Below the pieces are notes generated by a model. That model searched no databases. It was not told where the DNA came from and saw nothing but the letters and a program-made list of their open reading frames with translations. A stretch of 64,000 nt of DNA from the NCBI RefSeq assembly GCF_900496995.4, contig NC_044006.1, positions 62,727,204-62,791,203 of the forward strand. Reading direction: 5' to 3'. Both the position numbers and the translations under genes were made by a program. Source of the stretch: Aquila chrysaetos chrysaetos. Its lineage: Eukaryota > Chordata > Aves > Accipitriformes > Accipitridae. This document shows, in pieces, positions 25,201 through 40,200 of this stretch. Numbering within the stretch: the first letter of the stretch is position 1; every line of letters starts with the position of its first letter.

Positions 25201-28200
25201 AATCAATGGTTGTATATAAAACCAAAAATCAAACCAGAAATAGTAGTTTTGCTAGATAGGAATCACATCCCTCCTGCACTGAAAAAGCACTTTCAGTTTT
25301 CACATTTTCGTGAGAGATATATATAGAGATATAGAGATACACATATATTTCCAACAATGCTTTTCACATTATTTTATATTTTTCTCTAGTGCTTCTATTG
25401 CAATACTAGAGCATATACTAGCAAGTAAACAGAACTCAATTTCACTGTCTGTCTACTAAACAAACAGCAAATAATCAAAGTGATAAAAAAAGGCATTTAA
25501 CCCACAAGTAACCCTACAAACAATTTGGAGGAAAACATCAGGGAGCTATTTTTACCTACTACTTTTACATTTATATTAGGTGTCACAATTTTTTAAAATA
25601 AAGTACTTTTACTGGGGTTTCAACCTACACCACATAGCTTTGAAATATCATTCCTCAACGAAACCAGTTCAGTGACCCATACAAACAAAGAGGTCTAATT
25701 GTGAGTAAAGTAAGTAAAACATGGAACAGGGAAAGCTGCAAGTCACTTGGTTGTAGCACAGAAATTGAATGCTGTAGAGTTCTAGGGGAACCTTGCAGTA
25801 TCTGATCCATCAGAAAGGTTCTTTTCTATTTCTTTAAAAAGTCTTTGATGTGCGAATGCTGTTCGTGTGACAGCTCTGGGGGACGTAAGCCCCAAGACGA
25901 GCTCCTTGCTGCGAACACAAGTTTCCAGCCTGTACAAGAACAGCCATATCCAAGGGGAGAAAAAACAGTACAGAAAACACAACTAATCTGCTGCTTCTGA
26001 TTAAATTCCCAGCATGGATGTTAATTAATGCTAATCATGTTTTAGAAAGGCTGTTTACCACTGGAAAATCTCCCTTGCCTTGAGTCCTAAGGGCAATTAA
26101 GTGTTGAATGGAAAGTAGCATCTTAACTTCTTTATTTTGCCCGTGAAATATCAGAATAGGGGAATATTTCTAATTTACCAAATGCCAATTAGCACTTGGG
26201 AAAAAAACCTACAACAACAACAAAAAAAACCCTTCCACTTTCTAACTTAATTCTCAGATACATCCAAGAACATTTCTTATTAATTACAGTAGAGGTTTTG
26301 AGAGAGGCCCAGCTCAGCAGTGGAGTTCACAGGAACAATCTCTGGGCCATTATGGCTCTTGCAGTTGTGGGCAGCTACGCAGCAGCTGCCTATTTAAGAG
26401 AGATTCACATAACTGCTTCACATACAACCAAAGTGTCCCAGCCACACAATTCCTGACAGCCTAGATCAATCTTGCTCTGTGTTGGGGGTGGAAATCAATT
26501 TATAGAGTTTGGCACTGGAGAGAGCAGGAGACTTGTGCCAAAGTCCTCTGCAGGATTCGGGGGAATTCATTAAAAACACCGCCCAGATGATGCTGAGGAG
26601 CACAGGAGATGACCTGCTACAGGTGAAAATCAACAAACAACAAAAAAAAAATGTAACAGTGACTGCTGTTTTGACCAAAAGGAAAGCCCTCTAATACATC
26701 ACCTTGCTGAACTCCCCACCTGACAGACTGCAATACTACCTCAAAACACCTTTGCACTCTACCCATCTTCTTGACCTGACTCCCTTCAGCATTTCAGAGA
26801 AGCACAGAACAACCCGAAAACTAGAAGCTAAATTTCTCAGAAGGGAAAAAAAGAAGTCTTCCTCCACTCGTTCACACAAGCAGTGCCCAAACTGCTGTGT
26901 GAGATCCAAGGATGGCAAAACCTATGCAAATAATCCAGCCTCTCTGCAAAGCTCCTCTGATATACCAACATATTATATACTCATCACAAACTTTATTTCT
27001 TTATTCAAGGAAATTTTAAGTTTACCATGCAGGCTCTCCTATGAGCTTTCCTGTCAAGGTTCTTTTCTGCTCCTGGGTGTATGAAAACAAGATGCCAACA
27101 GCCATTTCCCTTCTTGAAAGCTTCCAGGAGCAAATCCTGTACAAGGCTGCTCAGATGCCCTGCATACAAAGGTTAGCTAAAGGCAATCAAACCCTCCTGA
27201 AGCAAGCAGGTTCTGCTGAGAGCAGTAAAAAGAAAACCTTTCTCTTTAGTATCTGCTGCCACCTAAACATAAAGTCTGCTTTCTCAAAACAGAGTGCGCT
27301 ACAAAGTCAGCACTAGTAGGGTTAAATTCAGCCCTTACCAAGCAGCACCTTTTTCTTACTGGATTTCTCTTTTGAGCCATCTGGGAAGTTTGGAAAGGGC
27401 AGCAGTGCAAGACAAAGAGGGAGAGGTCTATACATGGCGCTGCCAGCTGTCCTAGATACGAAGCTGTCCTAGAGTCACTTTCTAGGAAAAAAAGCGTAGT
27501 CATGAGATGTGCTTATGGTAGTTATATGGCAGAAATAACTTCCACTTTTTCGAAAGAAGGGGGCAGGGGTGCCGTAGACAGAGTAGATGTTGTGTAATTT
27601 AAGGACTGCCTTGATGTGTGCTGACACTAATAAATAGAAGTGCTTTTCAGTCTTTTCAGGAGTTTTCTCCAACTCCTGGAAGCCTCCACAGGACAAGCCA
27701 CACAGTCTGTACTGTGATATATTCCAGCATTCTTTGGAAACAGAACTGGGTGTTATTTGTGGGAAGACTTTGTATGTACAAATGACACCTGTCATTCTCA
27801 TAATTCCATTTCTAATCAGAGTCGGGTAGAATGTTTCAATTTCAAGTCCTCCTCACCCGCAGACGGACTGCAGAAATAGAGCTGAGGAGACAGATGCTCC
27901 TTTGTGGCTGGTAGGGAAGCTTCAGAACTTACAGCTTTAACAAAAAAAAGAAAAATATAAAAGATATTCTTTATTGTCATAGCAAAATGATGGAAGTTTT
28001 TTGAAACCAGACTGATAGTTGTGTTTGCCTTCCAAATAGTTTTCATTATAATCATCTGAGCCCCCATATAATCACCTGTGCAATACTAATGAACTGTAGT
28101 AATATACATACAACATCCTTGGCTATAAACAGTGGTGTAACACAGTAAACAAGAGTTTGCCCAGATGAACCTTGAAGAGCATTTATTTCCTTGATGTTTG

Positions 28201-31200
28201 AGAAGTTTACCACCACTGTACTTGACACTGAGGACATGTGCCTATTATAGAAGGCTGACAGATGAATCCTTCCAAGCAGTCATCAGTTGCTGCATTTTTT
28301 GAAGCCCCATTGCTAAAATTTGGCAATAGCTATTACAACCCATTCACGCCAAAAGTTGAGAGACACCTTCTTCCAACAGTTGAAAATTTAAATTTCTGTG
28401 AAAAGACACATTAAAAACTCCAGATTTCCTTATAGAAAGTAGCATTTTAAAGGATACCGAACTGTGTACAAATTATCTGTTCCAGGCTTCCACATACATA
28501 GCAATGAATTTGACAAAGAAAAAGCATCATTTGCATCATTTTTAGCACAAGGTTAACTGAACAAGCCTACAGTTACTCCCCACAACAGGGGGGGAAAAAA
28601 AAAAAAAATTAAAGGACTGGTCATCAAAACGGTCATTCTAGAAGTCGCAGGAATCTTAAATGATCTCAAAATACATAGCTCTCTCTCCACTCTTCAGGAA
28701 ATACAAGCCAAGATACCAAAATAGTTTTAAACATCACTGACACTTTCAAATCATCAAGAAGTCAAATTATTGAAACATTGCTTTTAATGTCGTCAGCATA
28801 TGATTTTTTCCATGAAAGCTTTAGTTTGATAAGAGTGCTGAGAAAGCAATATTAAAAACCAATTATACAACCAGTCAAGCCTGTTTGTTTCTTCTAACAC
28901 TAGTATCATTAAAAATTCCTCCTCATCCACCTTGAGCAACAAGCTACCATATCAGCTACCAACATTTTTTCAGTTTCTCATAAGCAGCGCTTCTATGCTT
29001 GGCATCTACACTTCAAAACATGACTAACTACAGATGCTTAAATTATATATGGAGTCCTACAAATTTACATCAGCTTTCTGTATGTGGCATACAGCCAGAA
29101 CATCCTTGATCTCTTTTCCTTTCAGCTTTTTATGCGTAACATTTACATTTTTGGGGTATTCCAATTATAGCTAGAATTAACCAATAACATGTTCATCATT
29201 GTATCAAAGGCATCATAGGCACCTTACAAACATCCTAAATTAGTTATGTTAGAAAGAATTAGACATAAAATATCTGTTAAAAAAACTGACCACCATATCA
29301 TGCTGTTTATTAGTCAAGACACTACTGGTTCAAACAGTAGGCAAATTTGGGATTGTAATTCTGGCACTGATGAACCAGATAGTCTTTCTACTTCCTTCCA
29401 TTAGAACAATTACAGGATTATTGCAATCACTTGTGTTAATTCACATCTTGGATGACTTTCAGAAAACAGCAAACAGGATACACAAGGTGTTATATGAAGT
29501 GACAAAACTTAAATCTTTGGAAAATTCAGATTTACTTTCAAGATTAGTGGTAAATAGCCTTACAGTGACAAGAGGCATGCAACAAGAACACATACAGTGA
29601 TAGCTGAAACTTGGTCAGAGTTTACATAGGTGACAGCAGGTCGACGACTGAGAGCATTTTTCCAAGAAGAAAGCAGCGAGAGCAAGAGCTCAGGAATTGA
29701 GCCCCCTTGGCAAAATGACTTGATGAGAAAAAGGAAGAAAAGTGATGAAGTCACAAAACAATGCACCAAAAAAAAAAAAAAAGATATGGTTATATCAATC
29801 ACTAGACAAATGCTAAACAGATATTCTTCTCCTAAGATGAAGAAGAAATGTAATTCTTATTTTATGTCAAACTGTTAAGACTTGACTTCACCTTATTAAA
29901 ATACTGACACAGATCAAAGTTTGAGAAGGGAGGTGGAATTTTTAACGCCCCCCCCAAAAAAATTCCTACACAGAAAGCAAAAAGAGTGTGTGCTGAATAT
30001 TTAATTACATATTTACAAAGCCAACCTCAAGTATGCAGGTATACAACACAAAGTCTTTGAAAGAGCTTCTCTCTCAATATTTCCAGCTTCACTTTATTCT
30101 GTTCATACTGTTGATATTTATTTTGCTGACCTTACTCCAATACTTCACAGTACACATACCCAAGAGTGTCACATAGAAATATTGTCACTATGATACTTTT
30201 GCTCCACTTAAATTTCAAAAGCATTTATGCCTTTTTTTTTTCCCTAATGACTGTATTTGGAAGGTGTAACATAACTTATAGACTAGTATCCCTAAGCAAT
30301 AAGCAGAGTTGCATGATTACCTTTTATGGATAATTCATTTAGACACACATTCATTCATAACAATATCATACATTCATAAAGAGTATCTTAGTTTAGCACT
30401 GTGTCTTTTAATGATATCACTGTATAGTTAAAATAATGTGGTTTTTGAACTACAGCTACATTTGGAGTATTAGTAGCTGTAACTGAGATTTTGGAACTTG
30501 ATTAGTTACTCAGGCGAAATGTTATACTTTCCAGACATGCATATGTAAAACTAAAGTACTTTTTGGATCCTTTACTATAAAAGTAAATTGCAGGAGTCAC
30601 CAAGTCCAATTCCTACCAGACAGCGTAATTTACCTTATCTCATGCCTTTAATTTCTATTCTTTTTCCTTCCCTTCTTTTTTCCTTCTGCTTGACCAACTT
30701 GCCCAACTTCACTCTTTCCATTCTCCTCTACCCCAAATATTATTTATCCATCCTCACCCATTTTCTTCCAACCACCCCTTCTACAGCAACAGAAAGGCAA
30801 AAAGGATGATGTTTACAGCTCTGAAATGAACTTAATGTTTTAGAATAGTCAATACCAATTCACTACCCAAAAAGAAGCGCAGCAGGAGAAAGTGAGCCAA
30901 GTAGAAAGATCAGCAAAGAGAAGCAAGATAGCATATACCTGTAAGATGCAATTTTGCTGGAATTTGCATGACAATACACTGGAATAACAAATACTGAATC
31001 TGACCTCTCTTTAGTTATTATAGGAGATCCACAGAGTTTAATGTCAGATCTCCAAAAGTAGGTAAGCAAGCTGTAGATAAAAGAACCATTTCTATACCTA
31101 TTAATGTAGGAATGCAGCTGGATAGATATAGCCAATTTAATTATAGTACTAATAAACTAGAGGTGATATAAAAATTGAATAATCTTCATCATCTTCAGTG

Positions 31201-34200
31201 TGATGTTTCTCTTTAGGTCTTCATCAGACATCAAAATAGATACAAATATTTGTCATGCACTATGCAGATTTAAAACAAAATATGGAATCCAGCAAGGCAA
31301 AGACTAAATAAGACAACAATACTACCTTATTCAAATAGTCCAACACAACAAGCCAAGTTTCAGACTATTTTCTTTATTACATGTATCACATTCAAAATTA
31401 CCTGAAGTTTATGAAAAAAAATAACCAAGAATGGTAAAACAAACAAACAGTTTAGACAAACGCATTAGTAAGGAACACAAAAATATTTGGCCTGGAACAA
31501 AAATTTCAAGCTTACAGGGCACCTGAATACCTCTTTATCAGTTTCTTACTTATCACATATAAAATGTTTCTGAAATATAAGAAAGTAGAACTGGTTTTCT
31601 TCTCATTCTACATCATAATTGTTACATTAAATTACTTTCCTGCTAACTTACACACATTTATCTTTTCTAAATTATGCATGCATATCAGTATTTAAGCCCT
31701 ACAAATAAGAAGGCTTTAATATATTGTGCTTTGTGATTAACACTTATATGAGGGTGGGGGTTGTTCCTGAGCTTACCCAGCCAGTTCCACTTCCTTGGGT
31801 TTTAGTGAACAGCAGTGATGAACCTTGTAACACTGCCCATGATGACATCCAATTCTTTCTGTAAATATTTGTAAACAAACATAGGATAAATTTACTTTGA
31901 AAGTAGATATTTAAGTTGTCGATCATTGTAGCCCAGCTGACCTGTATGTTAATATACTTAACTATATATATGGTCATTAGTGCCATCAGTAAGTCTTAAT
32001 TGCTATCATATTTGTAGAAGGGAACATATGTTAACAGTCCCAGCCTGACCATCAAAGACTAAATCAAAGAGAGCTAATTAGTAGTGAAAGCAGTTCACCA
32101 GGAGAAACACCATACAATTATAATTTCAAAGGGGCTAATCTGGAACACTCAGCCTACTGTTTACTTAATAGATTATGTCAAAGTACTGCATAATTCTGAA
32201 ACTGATTGATCACATCTAACTGGGATGCAAGCGTCCCCAATTATGTAATAAGCTCATTTATATTGGCAATAAAATATTTGCTACACATCTAAAAAAAAAA
32301 AATGCAGAAAAAGAACAAATTAGTTGTTCCAGCTGTCTATTTGCTTTTATGCCTGGGTACCCATCTTCCTGAGGTTAAAAAAAATAAGTCTTGACAAGCC
32401 CTGACAATCTATTCCCATTGCTCAAACATGAATTATTATTCAACAGCTCTTAAAGGGATAGGATGGCCACGTTGCATCTTCCTGTACAGTAATCCAGATC
32501 AATGATTCCAACAGATGCAACATAAATGGTGAGAGTATATTGTGCCAGTAGCAGCTTACATGAGCCACTGTCCACTCTTTCCTACCAAGCTCTTAGGAAC
32601 AGGTCTAAGGAACCAAATTGGGGGTCATATATGCTACCAAGCTGCACTGTACTAGGTCAGGGTGGCTCTGGAATATCAGCTGGGTGCTGACTATTTAATC
32701 TTCAGGAAAAGCATGCTTCATATATCAAAAATCTGGGAAACACTGAGCTAGATATAACAGTATTAGACCTAAAAGATTAAATTTTTAAAAGTTTAAAAAA
32801 AAAGTAAAAATTAAACCTAAATTAAATCTGAGGATGTGCCACACTTATGCAGTATTTAACACTGACTCTTAGCAAAACACCAGAAATGTAAGTTAGACAG
32901 CATTACTTGATTATACGTTATGATTTATAATGTAAATGCCTGCCTGTGAGGCAGAAAAAAGAAGTTAGAAATGAGGTCATTCGTCTCCTCCAGGGAGACC
33001 AACATTGGGTGATACATTCTGCTTCAAACCCTTCACAAGCAGAGTGAAGGAAGAATTAGGGAGCACATGACATGTACACTCTTTGGAAATTAAAGGAGAT
33101 GAAGTGAAAGTCTGAAAGCCCCTCTTACACCGATTCTATCCAAGGAACAAGACAGGCTATAACCTATACAGGTTTTCTCTTAAATAAATACATCAATCCC
33201 ATTTTTAAAAGCTGTCTCTCATCAGTACACTTCCACGAAATCACTGCCCTGTGTGGAGCCCTGGCATACACGAGCCTCTGGCTCCCTGAAGTCCGTTATC
33301 TTTAGCACACTGGGAGAAACACATACTTTGGGATAAGGAAACACTGTGTCCTACAGGAAAATGTCTAAGGCAAAATCAGACAGAAAGTAAGAAATTGCAA
33401 CACCCAGTACGCTGTCCCAATATAAAAGTCAGATACCTTACACAGACACTTATGCACTTCTAGAAGTCCAAGACTTACCGAACTTTTTTCCCATTTTCTG
33501 TAATTTTTGTCACATTCAACAACCCATACTTCTCTTGACCCTGTAAGATAGAGTAAGACAGAATAAAAATAAAAGAAAATCTGCTTCTATTGCCATCACA
33601 GCACTGAATTCAATCCCCCAAATAATCCATTTCTGGCAATCAGTCATCTTTACCCATGTTATAACTTCAAGAAACTGTCTTAAGTATATTCAAATAAGCA
33701 GAGATCAACAAAATCAAAATTCCTTTGGGAAAGTACTCATTACCATTCAGAGGGTAAAAAGCTTTCCTTCTTCAAGGCCTATGTTTTTCGAACAAGCCAA
33801 ACTAAATCATTTGTGGTACTAGACAGTAGAAATTTTAAACATAAATTTATAATAATTTGTGTAATAGCACATTTGTGTTTGTGTTCTTTACTAAAAAAGG
33901 AGATGGATGACAAACAGCCAGCCTAAACTCTCTGACAAAATTCTTCCAAGTTATTTTAACATAATTGCATATTTTAATACAACATGGTTGAAATGCATAA
34001 GAATATTAACATATTCATTTAAAAAAAACAGATGAGTGAAACATTTCTTTGATGTCCTATTTTTTCCTATCCCCAAGCAAAATATTAGAATTTTAAACTA
34101 CTTAGTTCTGTCTTGCTGATGAAAATCATTTATATTGGTATGCCTCTGGACAAATTTGGAGATCAGTCAGTAAATGGTGGAAAACACACCGCTGAACAAG

Positions 34201-37200
34201 AAGTGTATTTGCATGTTTCAAATATTTAGAGTGAATATTTCTAGTTTCTATACAAAAATAATAAAATATAAAGGAATGTTTGAAAAAACATTCTGAGATT
34301 AAAAGGAAAACCATTGATTTATACCATTTGTGACTCTCAATATGAGTAACATTCTATCATTTTCTCCTGTCCTTGTCCCACCAACGAATGGTGCTAAAGA
34401 AATGTTAAATTATTTTTTTTAAGTGAATTCCTTTTCAGTATCAGCTTGTAACAGTTCCTAATTTAAGAACTAAGCTATTAGTTGAAACAATCAACTAGGG
34501 AAAGGATCCAAATTAGTTTTATCATAACGAAAACGTCCTCAATTCTAGATCCAATCAAAATAGAAGATATATTCTCTTCAGCATTCTCCTCAATCTCAAA
34601 TTTAAGTGGCCCATAACTGCAAAACACAGTATCGAATAGAAATTTTTTGCTGGGATACTGTGACAACACTCTTACCAAAGACATAGATCTGTTTTTCACA
34701 AACCTTAAAAATTCTACCTGCATATTTCAAGCACTGCACATAAAATAGAAAAAAAGACGTGTTTTCAAGGATGATAGTGTATAGCTGGTGGTTCAGATGT
34801 TATTTCAGTCCAATGGTAACTGCTACTCTTACTTAATTTAATCTCTCCATTGTGCTGGAATATTTTCTCAAGCCAGTGATATATACATTATTTTCCAAAA
34901 CTGATACATTCAATAGAAAAAATGAGTCACTTCCCTGCTCCCCCCCGCAAAAAAAAAAAAAAAAAAAAAAAAAAAATTAGCCCATTCCTTAGATCTCTTT
35001 ATTTGTGATCCACGCAGACCACCACTAACAGTCCTGTGCATTGCACCCTTGTAACAAACCTTTGGCTTTAGTGAGTAGAACGGCCTGTCACCATCTTTCA
35101 CAGTGACTGAGCAACCCATGCCTACTTTCTCAAATAAATTATGGTTTTAATAAATTACTCATGGAGGAACCGGTGGGAATGCTCCAAAGAATTATTCAGA
35201 CAAAGCATCGTAATGCCCTACTTCGCAGCAACACTAGGGGGTACTAATGGGAAAATTAATGTAATTGGGGAAAAGGAAGTGGAAAGCAAGTTAAGGACCA
35301 AAATACACAAAAATTCACCAGCTTGCTTTCTAATATTTAAATCTCAGGGGACAGCTAAAGAAATATAAAAAAATAAGCTGCATTTATCTAAAGCAGCAGT
35401 GAGCTCTTCTACAAAATACAATTTTAATAATGCAAAGTTTGAGCCATATTTAAAGAAATTAGAATACATGCAGCAATAATTGCTTGTGTGTAAGGCTATC
35501 AGCTATGCTTGCTTAATAAACAATGTCTATTTTATTGTGGAAAACCGTTTGAAGAGTTGTAAGAATGGATTAGCATGAATAAGCCAGAGAACCATTCCTC
35601 TGTGTGCAGAGTAAGAATGAAATAGAAGTTGTGCCTTTGATGCCCTGAGCTACCTACTAAAGGGCTGCTAAAATTGATCAAGGCACATATTTCAATGCTA
35701 CTATAGTACATTTCCAAAATTTAAAAAAAAAGATAAAAGCTTCATTTTTCGAATTATTTCCCACTGTTTAGAAAGCAATGATCACATTTAAAGTATAAAC
35801 TGAAGCAAAAAAATCTATTAAACATTCATAACAAGTTTAACAAGCTTAAGTTTTCTTCCCAGTAGTTATTCTACTAAATCAAAAAGACATAGTTTATTTA
35901 TGTCAGATCCTCTATGTGTTTCAGTCTCCTTGAAAAGACAAGTAAAAAATAAAGATATGAAATACTACAAACTATTACTGACTACTGACAGTGAGAGATT
36001 CTGCAGAGAGGGGGGAGTTTGTTTCTGTTTTTACCTTCCAAGTTGCTAGGTGAGAAGACATGACTGTTGGAGGAAGTAAACCAAATTCTACATAATTTGA
36101 CATAATTTTATTCCATTGTGAATTTTTAACTTAATCTCCTATTGCCAAGCTGTATTTAAACCAAAGACATTTACCTTTTTTCTGAAAGCACAGTTGGATA
36201 CAATGCATTCCTTTTAAAATGTAATGCCTTCATAATAGTTTTATCCCATTATTTTTCTCAATAACAAGCAGGCTTACCCTCAATTCTCTAATCATGAATA
36301 GCCCAGTTTCTACAACATCTACTTATCTATTTAAACACTTTGCATACTGACTGTGGCTTGATGCTTTGGTGAAGAAGGAGACGACTCATTTTCAGGAAAA
36401 CTGGCCTTAGAAGCAGTTGATGATTCCTATGAAATTCAAATAGGCAACATAAGTTATTACCTTTCTTATAATTCTTCTAATTTTTTTTACCTCTAAAGAT
36501 ATTTTCTCTCTCTCTCTATGCACACTCACACATTACCAAAAAAAAAAACCCCAACTTTTTTTTAAGCATTCATTATATTCTCAGATGGTTATATTATAAA
36601 CCTGCTTACTAAACAGGGTTCTTACAAGATTTACAAACAACACTCAAACTGGGTTAATTAGCACGCATCCATTTGAAAAAAAAAAGTTAATACATACAGT
36701 ATCAGCTTAAAGCAAAGCTTTCATCCTTATTGAGGGACAGATTTTTTTTGTATGACATTGCTATCAAATTATGAAGCACATTTATAATACTAACTTATTA
36801 CAGGGCACCATATATAATTACCAAGATTTTAAAGAACAGATTATGCCTCTGTGTGGTTAGTAAATATAAAATTAATACAATAAATTGTTATACATGTAGA
36901 AAATCATATACCAACTCTATTAATTTTTGTGAGTCATGATCATTAATTTCCTTATAATCAAGCACTGAAAATTTCTAGAGATTCAGGTTTTTGTTTTAAA
37001 CTAGACATTAACTATGGACCAAAACAGAGTAGTAAATCTCTGAAAACTAGAAAAATTGCCCATCTGGAACAAAAAAAAGGCATGTGCATTTCCTCTGATG
37101 TAATGATTGCTTTGCACAAATACACTGCTTAAAAATCTGGTGAAGAATTTCAAACAGAAGAAAAACATCATTTGTTCTCTGTTAATGTTAACACTTTTCT

Positions 37201-40200
37201 CCCCCTCCCGCTTTTTAATCCCCTTGATACCTCTCCCAAATTCAGTTTGCTTTTCCTGCATTAGATAACTCTCTGCACACCCATGCTTTAAAATTCACTT
37301 GTAAATCTACCTACAGAAGTGGCCCACTAGTTCTTTTAGTAGCATAGTAACAGACAATATTAGCAATCCTAAGAACAGCCTAAATGTTCCATATTTTCAG
37401 ATGTTGGGGCAGGGCGGGCGGGGGGGGGGGGGGGGGGGGGGGGATGTTCAAAATTCAGGAAGTCAATGTTGTCCCTCCCAGGAAGGTATTTTTTCCCCTG
37501 CTTATCAAATTTTTTAGCTGATGGCTACATACAGATACGTGCTACAGCCAATAAACAGTTAACAAGTACATTTGGTATCATCAAATTCTCATCAGCCATG
37601 GCAACCCATACTTTCACCGACACATTTCCAGCACTCTTTTGACTGGCCTATTTTCACAGAATTGAGTTGTGTTGTTTTTCCAGGAAAAACAAATAAGGAA
37701 GATAAAAAGAAAATAGCTTCCCTAGGAGTTGGCTAAAAAAGCTAACTTGGGGTTGATGTGCCTATCCAGACAAATACCAGTTGTTTTTCTTTCTATTTCA
37801 TTCTGAATTTGAGATAGCTTTCACACACTAAGCAACTCTCAAACAAGAAATCCAGTATTTATGGTCATGAACTATTCCCTTTCCACATACTAATATAAAG
37901 CAGAATACATAACGGTGTACCTGCCAGTTGTAATAAAATGGGTACATCAATGCAGTAAACAAATTTTCTTTCCACAAAACACTAGTTTATTGCTCCACTA
38001 CACATTTTTAATTTTCTCCAAGCATTAACATTGCACTTTATATGAGCTACATAGTCTCCTTACCATTAAAAAACACATGCTGCATCTTTTGAAGCTGTTA
38101 AAGGAACTTTAAGCTACTGACTTAAACTTTACAAATGTGGCTCATATATACAGTTTCTTTTGGTTATCACACTAGGCATTTGTACACTTCCATGTTTGCT
38201 TCACTAGGTTTAAGGTCTTGGTATTTGAACATCGGGTCTTGAAGAAAAGTAAACAGCCCACGTATTCAATGTTCTACAAGAGCTTCTTCATTCAGTGCAG
38301 CACTACATAGACGTTGTTCCAAAACAGAAGTAAATCTTACACCAAAAAATAAAGAGATAAGTCTTCCTTTAAAAATGATGCCAAAAACTTTAAGCTATCT
38401 CCAACAGAATTGTTCATATCTGTGAAGCGTAAATCGCACATGAGACTAGAAGAGTCCACTCAGCTTTGATTTATTAGGACTCCGTCTAGGCTCTCTCTCA
38501 TGCAGTGCCACAACACACTCAGTACAGAAGGATGCGTAAGAAGGAGTTGGGAGGGGAAACGAGCAGTAGAGGGACCTCAGAATCGCTCAGGCTAAACTAA
38601 CGTGTACAGGTGCAAGGTTTCCAGCCAAGCATGGTCCACTGCCTCCTCAGCACCACTTATGATATATTCTAAACTGACAGCTCAAAAGCTTAACATCAAA
38701 TCCAATAAATCCTACCCTGAGGAACTAAGTCAACTCATGACAACCCACTCTCCTATACTCCATTTCAACAAGGAAAGCCATTAAAACATACCGGAAACAA
38801 AAGGTCAAGCAAGTAACATTCTGGGCAGCAGATCCATTTTCATTACAACTACTGTGTTTTGTCCATTTAAGTTTATCTTTAACATATGCAATTACACAGG
38901 CCCACTTATAGGCTTTTCTCCATACTTCCAAACCTACATTCATTTCATTTTTCCCTGTATCCTTAGAAAAAGGGAGCTTACAATGACGTTTCCTGGTATC
39001 TCATTCTCAGTACTCTGTGCTAAGTCTTCAGCATTACAAAGTATTTCAGTTTCCATGAATCTTGGGATGGACTGCTGCAAAGTTACCGAAACCAGCAAGT
39101 CACCACCCTGCAACACCCGTTTCAGTTCTCCCCGCCTAGCTCACATCAACTCTCCTCACCCACAGGCAGCACAAGCAGAAACGGCTGGGACAAAAATCAA
39201 CCCAGAGACAGGCAGAGGGAGAGCAAGGGAGAGGCTGTGTCTCCTTGTTGGCCTAAACAGCATCTGTTACTGTACAGTCCAAAACAGACTATCAAGAACA
39301 CGCCCTAAGAACAGGCAGAAAACAGCTTTTGTTGTTACTGACCTGCAGCTCTTTTCAGACTAAACACCCAGCTCAGCTCTGGACAGGATCAAAGCCCAGC
39401 ATTTCAGTACTTTTCAGTACTGTCCCCTGTCCTTCAATAACAAGATTACAACCCTGCTGTAACCACACACAGCTTTTCGTCTTTCCTTGCCATATTACAG
39501 TGGAGATCAATGGAATAGCCATTAAAGGGATAAATCCACTATATAAAATCTACTATTTACATCTTTAAGTCACAGTTTTTACTTTAGCAAGGGCAACTTT
39601 TATTTTATTTCAATTCTGTGAGTATTTCAGTTATTCATCTGAAATCTTTCAAGTGTATTCCTACTTGGTGTTTCCTACAGCTAAAAACATTTGGGCGTGA
39701 AACATCACTACACCTTACATGAGAACCTCACCCACATCCATAATTCTTGAATTCATACCCTAATTACACTCCATAGCCTAAACTGAATTGGGAGATTCCC
39801 AATTATAAGTGAAATGGCTGTACACGCCAAACCCTGAACTAACACTAGTTAAAATACTTCAAGGATAACAAGAAAAGAGCTACTACTCACAAAATAACAG
39901 TAGTAAAGTTACCAAACAGCCCTTGGTTTCACTGAATGTTATACACAATGATACAACAGAAGATAAGAAAAATGATATTTCAGTAATTCATGCATACTCA
40001 TTTGTTAGATCAAATACTTCACACATCAGAAATAGTTGGTATTCCAGCATGCTGTTTAACTTGCTCCTACCTTATCATTGGTGTCCAACACAATCGTGCT
40101 GTGCCTCCATTTTGTTAAAACTATTGGTTCTTGTAGCCTCCTGTCCAGACTCCTACTCTTTATTATATCTCTCTGCTGCTGTGGTGAAGCATTATACTAA

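Noticed and set aside
34478..34723. 81-codon minus-strand frame in the intron before the first PH exon
   Set aside because: No match to any ARHGAP12 segment, and including it would not be needed: flanking exons already join in phase.
38854..39363. 169-codon open frame on the plus strand, longest in the window
   Set aside because: No recognisable domain, mixed low-complexity composition, lies in an intron of the opposite-strand gene, no splice or promoter signals identified. Chance is the simplest explanation.
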